Shown here piece by piece: positions 1-13,727 of a DNA stretch of 64,000 nt. How positions within the stretch are numbered: the first letter of the stretch is position 1; every line of letters begins with the position of its first letter. Below the pieces are notes generated by a model, which had not been told where the DNA came from, made no database searches, and saw only the letters and a list, made by a program, of their open reading frames with translations. The DNA is taken from NCBI RefSeq assembly GCF_900016785.1, contig NZ_LN890285.1, forward strand, positions 1 through 64,000, in the 5' to 3' direction. Position numbers and translations under genes: made by a program. Source of the stretch: Buchnera aphidicola (Tuberolachnus salignus) (GTDB taxonomy: Bacteria; Pseudomonadota; Gammaproteobacteria; Enterobacterales; Enterobacteriaceae).

Positions 1-186
1 TTATCCACAGAAAATTAATAATTTAATAATAATAAATTTATTTATTTAATTATCTTTTCTTTTAAAAAAATAAAAAATAGTTAATTAATAAATCATATTT
101 GTTTTCAAAAAACAAATAATATGATATAAAGGTTAAAAATATTAAAATATATATATATATAACTAAAGTTAAATAAGGTAATTAGA
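1..186. other. Candidate replication-origin edge with one DnaA box
   Basis: The first ten bases, TTATCCACAG, are a perfect DnaA box (consensus TTATCCACA). The rest is AT-only sequence with a stem-loop at 93-124: an 8-bp stem ATTTGTTT/AAACAAAT around TCAAA, extended by TCAT/ATGA. It lies directly upstream of mnmG, the usual place of the Buchnera origin, and dnaA is encoded about 6 kb away. The window starts inside the box, so any further boxes to the left are not visible. Calling it the origin is inference; the DnaA box is seen. Confidence 0.5.
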
Positions 187-2055
187 ATGTATAAAAAAAA
201 ATATGATGTTATCATTATTGGAGGAGGACATGCAGGTATTGAAGCAGCTTCTGCTGCAGAAAGAATGAAATGTGAGACGTTATTAATTACTCAAAAAAAA
301 AATACTATTGGAATTTTATCATGTAATCCTTCAATTGGAGGTATCGGAAAAGGGCAATTAGTAAAAGAAATTGATGCGTTAGGAGGTTTAATGGCTATTG
401 CTACTGATCATGCAGGTATACAATTTAAAATTTTAAATTCTAGAAAAGGACCTGCTGTTCGTTCTACTCGCGCACAAGTGGATCGTGTATTATATTTTCA
501 AAAAATTCAAAAACTTTTATTATCTCAAAAAAAACTAACTATTATTGAAGATGAAGTAAAACAATTAATTATTGAAAATAAAAAAATTGTTGGAGTTTTA
601 ACTATTAAGAACTCAAAATATTATAGTATGTCAGTTGTTTTAACTGCTGGTACTTTTTTACGTGGAAAAATTTATATTGGTTTATCGACTATAGAAGGAG
701 GACGTTTAAAAGATTCATCATCTAAATTTTTATCACAAAATTTGCGTGATTTAAATTTTCGTATACGTCGATTAAAAACAGGGACTCCTCCGCGATTAGA
801 AAAAAAAAGTATTAATACTACTTTTTTAGAAAAACAACTTAGTGATAATCCTGTTCCTGTTTTTTCTTTTTTGGGAAAAATTTCCGATCATCCTCTTCAA
901 ATTCCTTGTTATATTACATATACAACGCATAAAACTCATGATTTAATTTTTAAAAATTTAAAATATAGTCCATTATATTCTGGGTTAATTAAAAGTTCTG
1001 GCCCTAGATATTGTCCTTCAATTGAAGATAAAATTATTCGATTTCCAGATAAAATGCGTCATCAAATTTTTTTAGAACCAGAAGGTTTACATAGTGATCT
1101 TTTTTATCCTAATGGTATTTCAACTAGTTTGCCATTAGATGTTCAAATTTCTTTAGTTCGTTCTCTTCCCGGTTTAGAAAAAGCTAATATTATACAACCT
1201 GGTTATGCAGTAGAATATGATTATTTAGATGCAAGAGATTTAAATTTAACATTAGAATCAAAATTTGTTTCTGGCTTTTTTTTAGCAGGTCAAATTAATG
1301 GAACAACTGGTTATGAAGAAGCAGCAGCACAAGGATTATTAGCAGGTTTAAATGCCGCTTTATATGCACAAAATAAAAATTTATGGTATCCTTTACGTAA
1401 TCAAGGTTATTTAGGTGTTTTAGTTGATGATTTATGTCATAAAGGAACTTTAGAACCTTATCGTATGTTTACATCACGTGCAGAATATCGTTTATTATTA
1501 CGAGAAAGTAATGCTGATTTACGTTTGACTGAAATTGGTTATCAATTAGGAGTAGTAAGCGAAAAACGGCGTTTAAGATTATTGGAAAAAAAAAAAAATA
1601 TTGAAAAAGAATTAAAATATTTAACTCATACGACAATATTTTATAATTCTTCTCAAGCAAAAATTTTAAATTTTTTTTTACCAAAAAAATTAACTCGTAA
1701 TTTTTTAGCAATTGAATTATTACGTCGTCCTCAAATTTTTTATTCTATGTTAATTAGTTTAGAATATTTTTTAAATAATATTAGTGCTCAGGATTTTGAT
1801 GCTATTTTAGAATTAGAAACTCAAGTAAAATATGTTGGATATATTCAGCGTCAAATGGCTGAAGTTAAAAAATTTTTTTATTATGAAAATACTATTTTAC
1901 CTAAAAATTTAGATTATACTACAATTCATGGTTTATCGAATGAAGTATCTTCTAAATTAAATTTTTATCAGCCATATTCTTTAGGTCAAGCTTCAAGAAT
2001 TTCTGGTATCACCCCTGCAGCAATTTCTATTTTATTGATTTTTTTAAATAAATAA
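187..2055 (+). CDS. mnmG: tRNA uridine-5-carboxymethylaminomethyl modification enzyme MnmG (GidA)
   Basis: FAD-dependent subunit of the MnmE-MnmG complex, which installs the (carboxymethyl)aminomethyl group on U34 of certain tRNAs in the cytoplasm. The 622 residues compare with 629 in E. coli. The N-terminal Rossmann dinucleotide-binding motif GGGHAG is at residues 12-17, and the conserved GLSNE and [14 protein letters not shown] C-terminal helical region is intact (here [10 protein letters not shown]). The ATG at 187 is preceded by AAGG at 175-178. Its partner mnmE is also in the window (9693). In other Buchnera the atp operon follows immediately; here the next gene is the convergent gyrB. 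Confidence 0.97.
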   Translation: MYKKKYDVIIIGGGHAGIEAASAAERMKCETLLITQKKNTIGILSCNPSIGGIGKGQLVKEIDALGGLMAIATDHAGIQFKILNSRKGPAVRSTRAQVDRVLYFQKIQKLLLSQKKLTIIEDEVKQLIIENKKIVGVLTIKNSKYYSMSVVLTAGTFLRGKIYIGLSTIEGGRLKDSSSKFLSQNLRDLNFRIRRLKTGTPPRLEKKSINTTFLEKQLSDNPVPVFSFLGKISDHPLQIPCYITYTTHKTHDLIFKNLKYSPLYSGLIKSSGPRYCPSIEDKIIRFPDKMRHQIFLEPEGLHSDLFYPNGISTSLPLDVQISLVRSLPGLEKANIIQPGYAVEYDYLDARDLNLTLESKFVSGFFLAGQINGTTGYEEAAAQGLLAGLNAALYAQNKNLWYPLRNQGYLGVLVDDLCHKGTLEPYRMFTSRAEYRLLLRESNADLRLTEIGYQLGVVSEKRRLRLLEKKKNIEKELKYLTHTTIFYNSSQAKILNFFLPKKLTRNFLAIELLRRPQIFYSMLISLEYFLNNISAQDFDAILELETQVKYVGYIQRQMAEVKKFFYYENTILPKNLDYTTIHGLSNEVSSKLNFYQPYSLGQASRISGITPAAISILLIFLNK

Positions 2056-2257
2056 ATTATTTTTTACAAATTTTTAATTATAAAAATTTTTCTTTTTTTT
2101 CAAATTATATATGATATAATTTCTAAAATTTTTTTATAATATATATTTTTAATTATAATAAATATTTTAAAAAATTAATGTTCAAATAATTAAAAATTTT
2201 TAAAAAATAAAAAAATTTTTATATTGAGAAAAATTTGAATGTTTATTCTTTTAAGAT

Positions 2258-2288
2258 TCGACAGGGTTTTTCCTGCCGATTTTTTTTT
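2258..2288 (+). terminator. Rho-independent terminator between mnmG and gyrB
   Basis: An 8-position stem (TCGACAGG against CCTGCCGA, one A-C mismatch) around GTTTTT, followed by nine T on the + strand. It lies about 200 nt past mnmG and 20 nt from the gyrB stop. Its T tract favours rightward transcripts, so it may be the leftover terminator of the missing atp operon (inference). The 2056-2257 spacer before it shows no gene. Confidence 0.65.
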
Positions 2289-2308
2289 AAAATATTAAAT
2301 TTAGTATT

Positions 2309-4738
<2,430 letters not shown>

Positions 4739-4811
4739 TTAAAAATTAAAATTTTTAAATAGTGTCATATTTTTTTTGTAATATTATAATTTTTTTTATA
4801 CTGTTTAATTT

Positions 4812-5918
4812 TTATAAATGTAATGGCATAATAATAAAACAAATTTCTAATTTTTCTTTTGAGTGTATTTGAATACTAGTAATTGGATTTTTAAATAAAA
4901 AATTAATGTTTTTTGTTTGTAGAGCATTTATTGCGTCTAATAAATAAAATACATTTAATGAAAATTCAAATTTTTCAGATATTTTAGATATTTTTAGGAT
5001 ATCTTCAGATTGTTCATCGTTTTGATTATTTGTTGTAATTATTAATTTTTTTTGAAAAAAATTTAAAGTAACACCTTTAAAAAGTGTATTACTCAGAATA
5101 GAAGCTCGCAATAAAGATTCTTTAAGTATTGATGAAGAAATAGAAATTTCAGTATATGGTGGTGTGAGTAGAATATTAGTATAATTAGGAAAATCTCCTT
5201 CTAATAATTTTGAGGTAAGTTTAATTTTATTAGTTTTAAATGTAATTTCATAATGACTAATAGTTAATTGTACTATAGTTTGTGTATCGTGTAATAAATG
5301 CATTAATTCAATAATACATTTTTTATGTAATATAATTCGAAAATTAGGAATTTTTTTATCTAAATGAGTTTTATATAGAGCCATTCGATGCCCATCTGTT
5401 GCTACGCTATATAATGTATTATTTTTTATTTCAATTAACATTCCATTTAAATAATTACGGACGTCTTGATTTGCGATAGCAACTTGCGTCATAGAAATAA
5501 TATTCTTTAATTGTTCTTGGAATAAAAAAAATATAATTTTTTTTTGAGAATGATTAAATTTTGGAAAATTTTTTGCTGGTAAAGTAACCATACGAAAGTT
5601 GGATTTTAGGATTTTTATATATGCAACATTATCAATAATTTGAAATTTTAAAATAGTTTGTGATGGTATATTTCGGCAAATATTAAGTAATTTTTTTCCT
5701 GCAATAGTAATTTTTCCAATTTTTTGTATTTGTAATTCTTTTTTTGGAATTAAAATAGAAATTTCTAAATCTAGATTAGAACAAAATAATTGTAGACCTT
5801 TTTCATTAATTTCTAATAGTACGTTTTCAAGTATTGGGTAAATAGGATTTTTAGTTAAAATATTACTAATTTTTTTGAATGCGTTGAAAAAAATTTCTTT
5901 TTTTATAGTAAATTGCAT
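4812..5918 (-). CDS. dnaN: DNA polymerase III beta sliding clamp
   Basis: Ring-shaped processivity clamp that tethers polymerase III to DNA. The 368 residues match the 366 of E. coli, and the three-domain fold is kept by length. Recognisable clamp sequences include the start MQFTIKKEIFFNAFKKIS, the central ATDGHRMAL motif and the terminal IMPLHL (E. coli IMPMRL). Only four bases separate its start codon from the dnaA stop, so the two are almost certainly co-transcribed. Confidence 0.98.
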   Translation of the reverse strand: MQFTIKKEIFFNAFKKISNILTKNPIYPILENVLLEINEKGLQLFCSNLDLEISILIPKKELQIQKIGKITIAGKKLLNICRNIPSQTILKFQIIDNVAYIKILKSNFRMVTLPAKNFPKFNHSQKKIIFFLFQEQLKNIISMTQVAIANQDVRNYLNGMLIEIKNNTLYSVATDGHRMALYKTHLDKKIPNFRIILHKKCIIELMHLLHDTQTIVQLTISHYEITFKTNKIKLTSKLLEGDFPNYTNILLTPPYTEISISSSILKESLLRASILSNTLFKGVTLNFFQKKLIITTNNQNDEQSEDILKISKISEKFEFSLNVFYLLDAINALQTKNINFLFKNPITSIQIHSKEKLEICFIIMPLHL

Positions 5919-5922
5919 AAGA

Positions 5923-7272
5923 TTATAGAGATAATTTGTAAAGTAAATTTTTGAAATCTTTTAAAATTTCATGATTTTTTTTTTTTAAATTTTTTATTTT
6001 TCGACAAGCATGTAATATTGTTGTATGATCTCGTCCGCCAAAAAAATTTCCAATTTCAGGTAAACTATAATCTGTTAATTTTTTTGTTAAAGAAATAGCG
6101 ATTTGACGGGGGTATGTTATAGAGCGTGATCTTTTTTTTGATAATAAATCCATAATAGTAATATTATAATATTCTGCTACTTTTTCATGTATTTTTTTTA
6201 TAGTGATTTTTTTTTTTTGTATTTGTAAATGGTCTTTTAGTATGTTTTTTGCTAATTTAATAGTGATTGGCTTTTGTATAAAAATAGAATGTATTTTAAG
6301 ATTATTTAAAGCTCCTTCTAATTCTCTGACATTTAAAAAAAGTTTTTTTGCAATAAATTTCGCTACGTCGTATGGTAAAGAAATATTTTTAATATAGGCT
6401 TTTTGTAATAGAATTGCAATTCTAGTTTTAAAATCTGGTGGATCAATTGCTACTGTTACTCCCCATCCAAAACGAGATTTAAGTCGTTGCGCAACTCCTG
6501 TTAATTTTTGAGGATAACAATCTGAAGTTAAAACAATGTTATGGTTACCATCAAATAATGTGTTAAATGTATGAAACAATTCTTCTTGTGAACGTTCTTT
6601 TTTAGAAAAAAATTGAATATCATCAATTAATAAAATATTCACGGATCGATAATAATTTTTAAATTCTTCAATAGAATTGTTTTTTAATGATTTCACCATA
6701 TTTTGTACAAATTTTTCTGAATGTATGTAGATAACTTTTTTTAAAATTTTTTTAGATAAAATAAAATTTCCTATTGCATGTAATAAATGTGTTTTTCCTA
6801 ATCCGGTATTTCCGTAGATAAATAAAGGATTATATGAATGGTGTAATTTATCGGCAATTTGATAAGCAGAATATTTAGCTATTTGATTAGTTTTACCTTC
6901 AATAAAATTTTTAAATGTATATTTTTTATTGATGTTAGTTTTATTATTAAATATATTTTTTTTTGTAAAATTGTAATTTTTTTTTTCAAAAATATTTGAT
7001 GAATTTGAACAGATTTTTATTTCTTTTTCATATGGTATAATTTGTAAAATAATGCAAGGTGGTTTCATGAGGCAAAATTTATTTAATAATTGTTTTAAAT
7101 TTTTAATATATTTTTTTTTAATCCAATTTAGAACAAAATTATTTGGTGCATACAAATGTAAAAAATTATTATGTATTTTTGCTTTTAAAGGTCGTATCCA
7201 AATACTAAATTCTGCAGGCGTTAATTGTTTTTTTAAATGTTGAAGACATTGTTCCCAAATTAAAAGAGACAT
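5923..7272 (-). CDS. dnaA: Chromosomal replication initiator DnaA
   Basis: AAA+ initiator that binds DnaA boxes and opens the origin. At 449 residues it is slightly shorter than E. coli (467), with the flexible domain II reduced to a Lys/Asn-rich linker at about 90-120. The Walker A GNTGLGKT is at 154-161, Walker B is LLIDDIQFF, and the DNA-binding helix-turn-helix signature GGRDHTTILHACRKI is near residue 415. It is the first gene of the leftward dnaA-dnaN(-gyrB) unit, divergent from rpmH as in E. coli. Some other insect symbionts (Blochmannia, Wigglesworthia) have lost dnaA; this one keeps it. Confidence 0.98.
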   Translation of the reverse strand: MSLLIWEQCLQHLKKQLTPAEFSIWIRPLKAKIHNNFLHLYAPNNFVLNWIKKKYIKNLKQLLNKFCLMKPPCIILQIIPYEKEIKICSNSSNIFEKKNYNFTKKNIFNNKTNINKKYTFKNFIEGKTNQIAKYSAYQIADKLHHSYNPLFIYGNTGLGKTHLLHAIGNFILSKKILKKVIYIHSEKFVQNMVKSLKNNSIEEFKNYYRSVNILLIDDIQFFSKKERSQEELFHTFNTLFDGNHNIVLTSDCYPQKLTGVAQRLKSRFGWGVTVAIDPPDFKTRIAILLQKAYIKNISLPYDVAKFIAKKLFLNVRELEGALNNLKIHSIFIQKPITIKLAKNILKDHLQIQKKKITIKKIHEKVAEYYNITIMDLLSKKRSRSITYPRQIAISLTKKLTDYSLPEIGNFFGGRDHTTILHACRKIKNLKKKNHEILKDFKNLLYKLSL

Positions 7273-7480
7273 AGAGATTCCTAATGTTTAAAAATTTTTT
7301 TTAAAATAATTCTATTAGTAGTTTTAAAAAATTTTAAAATGTTTTTAGTGTTTTAAATTTTTTAGTATTATAATATAAGATGTTTTGAATTATAATAAAT
7401 TTATATTTATAATAATTAAGTATTTATGATTTGTATTTAAAAATGTATTTTTTTTAATATTAAATTTTAAGGATTTTTTA

Positions 7481-7615
7481 ATGAAACGTACTTTTCAACC
7501 TTCACGAATTAAACGGAAGCGTTCACATGGTTTTCGTGCGCGTATGTCTACAAAAAATGGTAAATGTATTTTATCCCGTCGACGTTCAAAATTACGTCGT
7601 ATTTTAAGTGCATGA
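7481..7615 (+). CDS. rpmH: 50S ribosomal protein L34
   Basis: A 44-residue, highly basic protein starting [20 protein letters not shown], almost identical to E. coli L34 (46 residues) through the RARMSTKNG region. The ATG is preceded by AAGGA nine bases upstream. Part of the large ribosomal subunit. It heads the conserved rightward run rpmH-rnpA-yidC-mnmE, divergent from dnaA across a 208-bp AT-rich spacer. A TATAAT at 7369-7374 could be its -10 box, but no convincing -35 is seen. Confidence 0.97.
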   Translation: MKRTFQPSRIKRKRSHGFRARMSTKNGKCILSRRRSKLRRILSA

Positions 7616-7641
7616 TTTTAACATAAAAAGATATCATTAAT

Positions 7642-7986
7642 ATGAAAAATTTTTCTTTTCATAAGAAGTTGCGTTTAAAAACAACACAACAATTTCAAAA
7701 TGTTTATCAAAATAATCAAAAAAAAATTACTTCAGAATTTGTAGTTTTTGGTCGATTAAATAATTTAACTTTTCCAAGATTAGGGTTATCAATTTCTAAA
7801 AAAAAAGTAAAATATGCTTGGAATCGGAATAGAATTAAACGGGTTATTAAAGAATGTTTTCGACTGTTGCAATATTATTTGTTATTTATGGATTTTATTG
7901 TAGTGGTTAAAAAAGATATTAGTTCTTTAAATAATTATACTCTTGTAAATATTATTAAAAAATTGTGGTTTTATCGTATTACATAA
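7642..7986 (+). CDS. rnpA: Ribonuclease P protein component
   Basis: Small basic protein that binds the catalytic RNase P RNA and helps mature tRNA 5' ends. The 114 residues match the usual ~119. The RNR signature reads WNRNRIKRVIKECFR in the middle, and LGLSISKKKVK precedes it. It lies 26 nt after rpmH. The RNA partner, rnpB, is encoded in the same window at about 60 kb. Confidence 0.96.
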   Translation: MKNFSFHKKLRLKTTQQFQNVYQNNQKKITSEFVVFGRLNNLTFPRLGLSISKKKVKYAWNRNRIKRVIKECFRLLQYYLLFMDFIVVVKKDISSLNNYTLVNIIKKLWFYRIT

Positions 7987-8032
7987 AAAATTTTTTTAAA
8001 AATTTTTTATTTTTTTTATGAGAAAATTAATT

Positions 8033-9640
8033 ATGGATTTTAAACGGAATTTTATTATTTTTGTATTTTTAATTTTGTCTTTCTTTCTTTTTAAAGTATG
8101 GAAAAGAGAAAATATTTTATCTCAAAATTCTACAATGCATACACATGTTAGTCAAAAAAAATTTTTTAAAAATTATTCAAATTCTACAAAAAAAATGATT
8201 AATCTAAGTACAGATGTATTATCTTTAAATGTTAATTTGTTTGGTGGTGATATTGAAGGAGCTGATTTATTAAAATATAAAAAAAATTTAAAAGAAATTA
8301 AACCTTTTACTTTATTAAAATGTACAAAAAATTTTTTTTATAAAATTGTTAGCGGACTATCCGGAAAAGAAGGTATAGATTTTTTAAAATTAAAAAAGAG
8401 GCCAATGTATCAAACTACATCAGGATTGTTTCGTTTAAAAAAAAATGAAAATATATTAAAAGTTCCATTATTTTGGAAATTAAAATCTGGAATTATATAT
8501 GTTAAAACTTTTATTTTAAAAAAGGGTTGTTATGATTTTGATATAGAATATACAATTTATAATCCTTTAAATAAAAAATTAAATGTTACTTTATTTTCTG
8601 AAATTCAACAAACATCTATTTTTCCTAAATTTTTTAAAAATACCTGGAAAGATTTTTTTTCTTTAAAAACTTATAAAGGAGCTGCTTATTCATGCGATAA
8701 AAAAAATTATACAAAATATAGTTTTGATGAAATTAAAAAAAATAGAAAATTTTTTTTTAGTACAAAATCAGGTTGGATTTCTATGTTGCAACAATATTTT
8801 TCTGTAGCATCTATACTTAAGCATAGTAAAAAAAATTTTATTTATTCATATTTTTTAAAAAATAATACTTCAGTTCTTGGAACAATTTCTAAAAATAAAA
8901 TTGTTTTACCGCATTCTATTCAAAAATTTTCTTCTAAAATTTGGATTGGACCTTCAATATATAAATATTTAAGTAATGTAGCAAAACATTTGAATTTAAT
9001 TATTGATTATGGATGGTTTTGGTTTTTATCTCAATTTTTTTTAAAAATATTATTATTTTTTTATAGTTTTATAAATAGTTGGGGTATAACGATAATTTTA
9101 ATTACAGTATGTTTGCGAAGTATAATGTTTCCATTAATAAAATGGCAATATTCTTCTGTTAATAAAATGAAAAAAATACAACCAAAAATTTCGCAAATTA
9201 AAAAAAATTTTTTTAATGATTCTTTAAAAATGAATCAAGAAATTTTAAAATTATATCAAAAAGAAGAAATTAATCCTTTTAGTAGTTTTATACCTATATT
9301 AATACAAATGCCTATTTTTTTAGCTTTATATCACGTGTTAATAGAAGCTATTGAATTAAGACATGCTTCTTTTTTATTTTGGATTCAAGACTTATCAGCA
9401 CAAGATCCATATTATATTTTACCTATTTTAATGGGTATCAGTATGATTGTAATGAATTTTAATATTCCGAAAATGGAGACAGATGATTTGTCTCAAAAAA
9501 TGATATATTTTGTTCCTTTAATATTTACTATTTTTTTTTCTTGTTTCCCATCAGGATTAGTTTTATATTATTTAGTTAGTAATGTTGTTACTATTATACA
9601 ACAAAAAATGATATATTTTTTATTAAAAAAAAATACATAA
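8033..9640 (+). CDS. yidC: Membrane protein insertase YidC
   Basis: Inner-membrane insertase that works alone or with SecYEG (secE is in this window). Starting at the internal ATG gives MDFKRN, matching the E. coli start MDSQRN; an in-frame ATG at 8018 would add five residues. About 535 residues against 548. The N-terminal membrane anchor (FIIFVFLILSFFLF) is followed by the periplasmic beta-domain and then the conserved core from about residue 340, with membrane segments such as SWGITIILITVCLR and FPSGLVLYYLVSNVV. The core contains MPIFLALYHVL. It sits between rnpA and mnmE as in E. coli. Confidence 0.95.
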   Translation: MDFKRNFIIFVFLILSFFLFKVWKRENILSQNSTMHTHVSQKKFFKNYSNSTKKMINLSTDVLSLNVNLFGGDIEGADLLKYKKNLKEIKPFTLLKCTKNFFYKIVSGLSGKEGIDFLKLKKRPMYQTTSGLFRLKKNENILKVPLFWKLKSGIIYVKTFILKKGCYDFDIEYTIYNPLNKKLNVTLFSEIQQTSIFPKFFKNTWKDFFSLKTYKGAAYSCDKKNYTKYSFDEIKKNRKFFFSTKSGWISMLQQYFSVASILKHSKKNFIYSYFLKNNTSVLGTISKNKIVLPHSIQKFSSKIWIGPSIYKYLSNVAKHLNLIIDYGWFWFLSQFFLKILLFFYSFINSWGITIILITVCLRSIMFPLIKWQYSSVNKMKKIQPKISQIKKNFFNDSLKMNQEILKLYQKEEINPFSSFIPILIQMPIFLALYHVLIEAIELRHASFLFWIQDLSAQDPYYILPILMGISMIVMNFNIPKMETDDLSQKMIYFVPLIFTIFFSCFPSGLVLYYLVSNVVTIIQQKMIYFLLKKNT

Positions 9641-9692
9641 TTTTTTATAAATATATAAAGAGTTTATTTTTTAATATTATATTAGGTTAATA

Positions 9693-11060
9693 ATGAATAG
9701 AAAAAATACTATTGTTGCAATTGCTACTTCAGTAGGAAAATCAAGCATTGGTATTGTAAGAGTATCAGGTCCTGATGTTTTATTAGTTGCAAAAAAAATT
9801 TTAAAAACGAAATTGGTAGAACGATATGCACATTTTTTACCTTTTTTTGATAATAAAAATAATATTATTGATCAAGGTATCGTGTTATTATTTTTATCTC
9901 CTCGTTCTTATACTGGAGAAGATATTTTGGAATTTCATGGACATGGAAATTTAATAGTTTTAAATCTTTTAATTAAAAATATTTTATTAATAAAAAATGT
10001 GCGTATTGCAGAACCAGGGGAATTTTCTAAAAGAGCATTTTTTAATAAAAAAATTGATTTAATACAAGCAGAATCTATTTGTGATTTAATTAATGCTGAT
10101 ACAGAATCAAAAGTAAAATCTTCTTTACAATCTTTAACGGGTGATTTTTCTAAATATATTCGTAAAATTGTTAAAAAAATAAATGATATAACTATTATTT
10201 TAGAAGCTACAATTAATTTTTCAGATGAAGTTCCAGAAGAAAAAAATTTTTTTAAAAAAATAGATAATAATTTAACACAACTGATTTATTTATTACATCA
10301 AGTAACTAAGATTTCAAAACAAGGATGTTTATTACGTGAAGGTATAAAAATTATTTTAATTGGCCCTTCTAATGCCGGAAAATCTAGTTTATTTAATCGA
10401 TTATTACATAAAAAAGTTTCTATTGTTACAGAAATAGAAGGAACTACTCGTGATATATTAAAAGAAAACATTTGTATAAATTTTTTTAATATACAATTAA
10501 TTGATACTGCAGGATTGCGTCATAATCCAGGAAAAATTGAAAAAATTGGTATTCAATTAGCAGTAAAAGAAATAAAAATATGTGATTATATATTTTTAAT
10601 TTTAGATAGTACTATAAAAAAAGAAAAACATTTATATTATATTCAAAAGATCGCCCAAAAATTACAAAATTTTCAAAAATTAATTATTATTTTTAATAAA
10701 ATAGATTTGTTAAATTTTAAAATTTTGTTAAAAGATTATCCATCAAAATATTTATATTTTTTTATTTCTTTAAAAACAGATATAGGTGTTAAAAAAATTT
10801 TTAAATTTTTAAATAATCTTTCTAAAAAAGATAATAATCTTGAGAGTACTTTTTTAGCTCGTCAAAGACATTTAGAATTATTAAAATTATCTTTAAAATT
10901 TATAGAAGAAGGTAAACATGAATGGAATAATTTATATTCTTTTGAATGTTTATTAGACAATTTAAGATTAGCAAAAAAATATCTTTTTCAAGTGACTGGG
11001 AAATTTTCACATAATGATTTATTAGAAAAAATTTTTTCAAAATTTTGTATCGGTAAATAA
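9693..11060 (+). CDS. mnmE: tRNA modification GTPase MnmE (TrmE)
   Basis: GTPase partner of MnmG in wobble-uridine modification. The 455 residues match the 454 of E. coli. The N-terminal folate-binding domain begins TIVAIATSVGKSSIGIVRVSG. The G domain shows G1 GPSNAGKSS, G3 DTAGLRHN and G4 NKIDL, and the catalytic C-terminal CIGK is the last four residues. It ends convergent with tRNA-Phe 56 bp away. Confidence 0.98.
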   Translation: MNRKNTIVAIATSVGKSSIGIVRVSGPDVLLVAKKILKTKLVERYAHFLPFFDNKNNIIDQGIVLLFLSPRSYTGEDILEFHGHGNLIVLNLLIKNILLIKNVRIAEPGEFSKRAFFNKKIDLIQAESICDLINADTESKVKSSLQSLTGDFSKYIRKIVKKINDITIILEATINFSDEVPEEKNFFKKIDNNLTQLIYLLHQVTKISKQGCLLREGIKIILIGPSNAGKSSLFNRLLHKKVSIVTEIEGTTRDILKENICINFFNIQLIDTAGLRHNPGKIEKIGIQLAVKEIKICDYIFLILDSTIKKEKHLYYIQKIAQKLQNFQKLIIIFNKIDLLNFKILLKDYPSKYLYFFISLKTDIGVKKIFKFLNNLSKKDNNLESTFLARQRHLELLKLSLKFIEEGKHEWNNLYSFECLLDNLRLAKKYLFQVTGKFSHNDLLEKIFSKFCIGK

Positions 11061-11115
11061 ATATTTAATATAAAAATATTAAAAATTTTATAAATTTTTA
11101 ATATATTAAAATTTA

Positions 11116-11188
11116 TGCCCGAAGGCGGAATTGAACCACCGACACGGGGATTTTCAGTCCCCTGCTCTACCAACTGAGCTATCCGGGC
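11116..11188 (-). tRNA. tRNA-Phe (anticodon GAA)
   Basis: A 73-nt cloverleaf with acceptor stem GCCCGGA/TTCGGGC, anticodon loop CTGAAAA and T loop TTCAATT. It closely matches E. coli tRNA-Phe. The 3' CCA is not encoded (the next bases are TAA), so the CCA-adding enzyme is needed. Confidence 0.97.
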
Positions 11189-11197
11189 ATAAAAAAT

Positions 11198-11226
11198 ATT
11201 ATCTCTGATAAAATATTGTTTGTCAA
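11198..11226 (-). promoter_or_regulatory. Sigma-70 promoter of tRNA-Phe
   Basis: On the minus strand a perfect -35 TTGACA (11226-11221), a 17-nt spacer and a -10 GATAAT (11203-11198, 5 of 6) lie about 10 nt before the tRNA 5' end. This is the best housekeeping promoter in the window. Confidence 0.85.
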
Positions 11227-11368
11227 GTATTACATTTTTTTTATAAAGATATCATTATAAATTTTTTTTTAATAAAAAAGATTAAAAATTTATTTTTTAA
11301 TTTTTTATATAAATATTTTTCAATTAGTATAAAATATTTTAATAGTATAAATAAAAATTATCGTGCCT

Positions 11369-11396
11369 CTTGAAATTTTTAAAAAATAACTATATA
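11369..11396 (+). promoter_or_regulatory. Sigma-32-like heat-shock promoter of groESL
   Basis: The -35 CTTGAA at 11369-11374 fits the sigma-32 consensus. After exactly 13 nt, AACTATATA at 11388-11396 matches 5 of 8 fixed positions of the -10 consensus CCCCATNTA. The E. coli groE promoter also has a 13-nt spacer. The leader to groS would be about 75 nt. Sigma-32 (rpoH) is encoded 5 kb downstream. Confidence 0.65.
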
Positions 11397-11481
11397 TTTA
11401 TATTTATAAAAAAGTATTATGAATTTTTTTTTAAAGAAATTAATGAATAATAATTTCTAACATAAGAAAGGTATTTAAAAT

Positions 11482-13505
<2,024 letters not shown>

Positions 13506-13565
13506 AATTTTTTTAAGTTTTTTCAATTTTTTTTAAATTTTTTTTATTTATATTTTTGAAGAATT

Positions 13566-13604
13566 ACCTTGTTTTCAAATTTTTTTGAGAACAAGGTCTT
13601 TTAT
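13566..13604 (+). terminator. groESL terminator
   Basis: A 12-bp stem, ACCTTGTTTTCA against TGAGAACAAGGT (one G-U pair), closes an 8-nt loop and is followed by CTTTTATT. It lies 60 nt after groL. The rest of the 222-bp spacer to dnaC holds no gene. In other Buchnera efp is expected here. Confidence 0.85.
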
Positions 13605-13727
13605 TATGAAAAATATTTTTTTTATTTAATAAAAAATAAATAATATAATTTTCTTAAAAAAATAAAAAAATATAATATAAAAATTTTTTTAAAAAAAAAT
13701 ATTTTTATGATTTTTTAAAAAATATTT

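Noticed and set aside
144..162. AT dinucleotide run upstream of mnmG as a tandem repeat feature
   Set aside because: Short simple AT repeat, unremarkable in sequence this rich in A and T.
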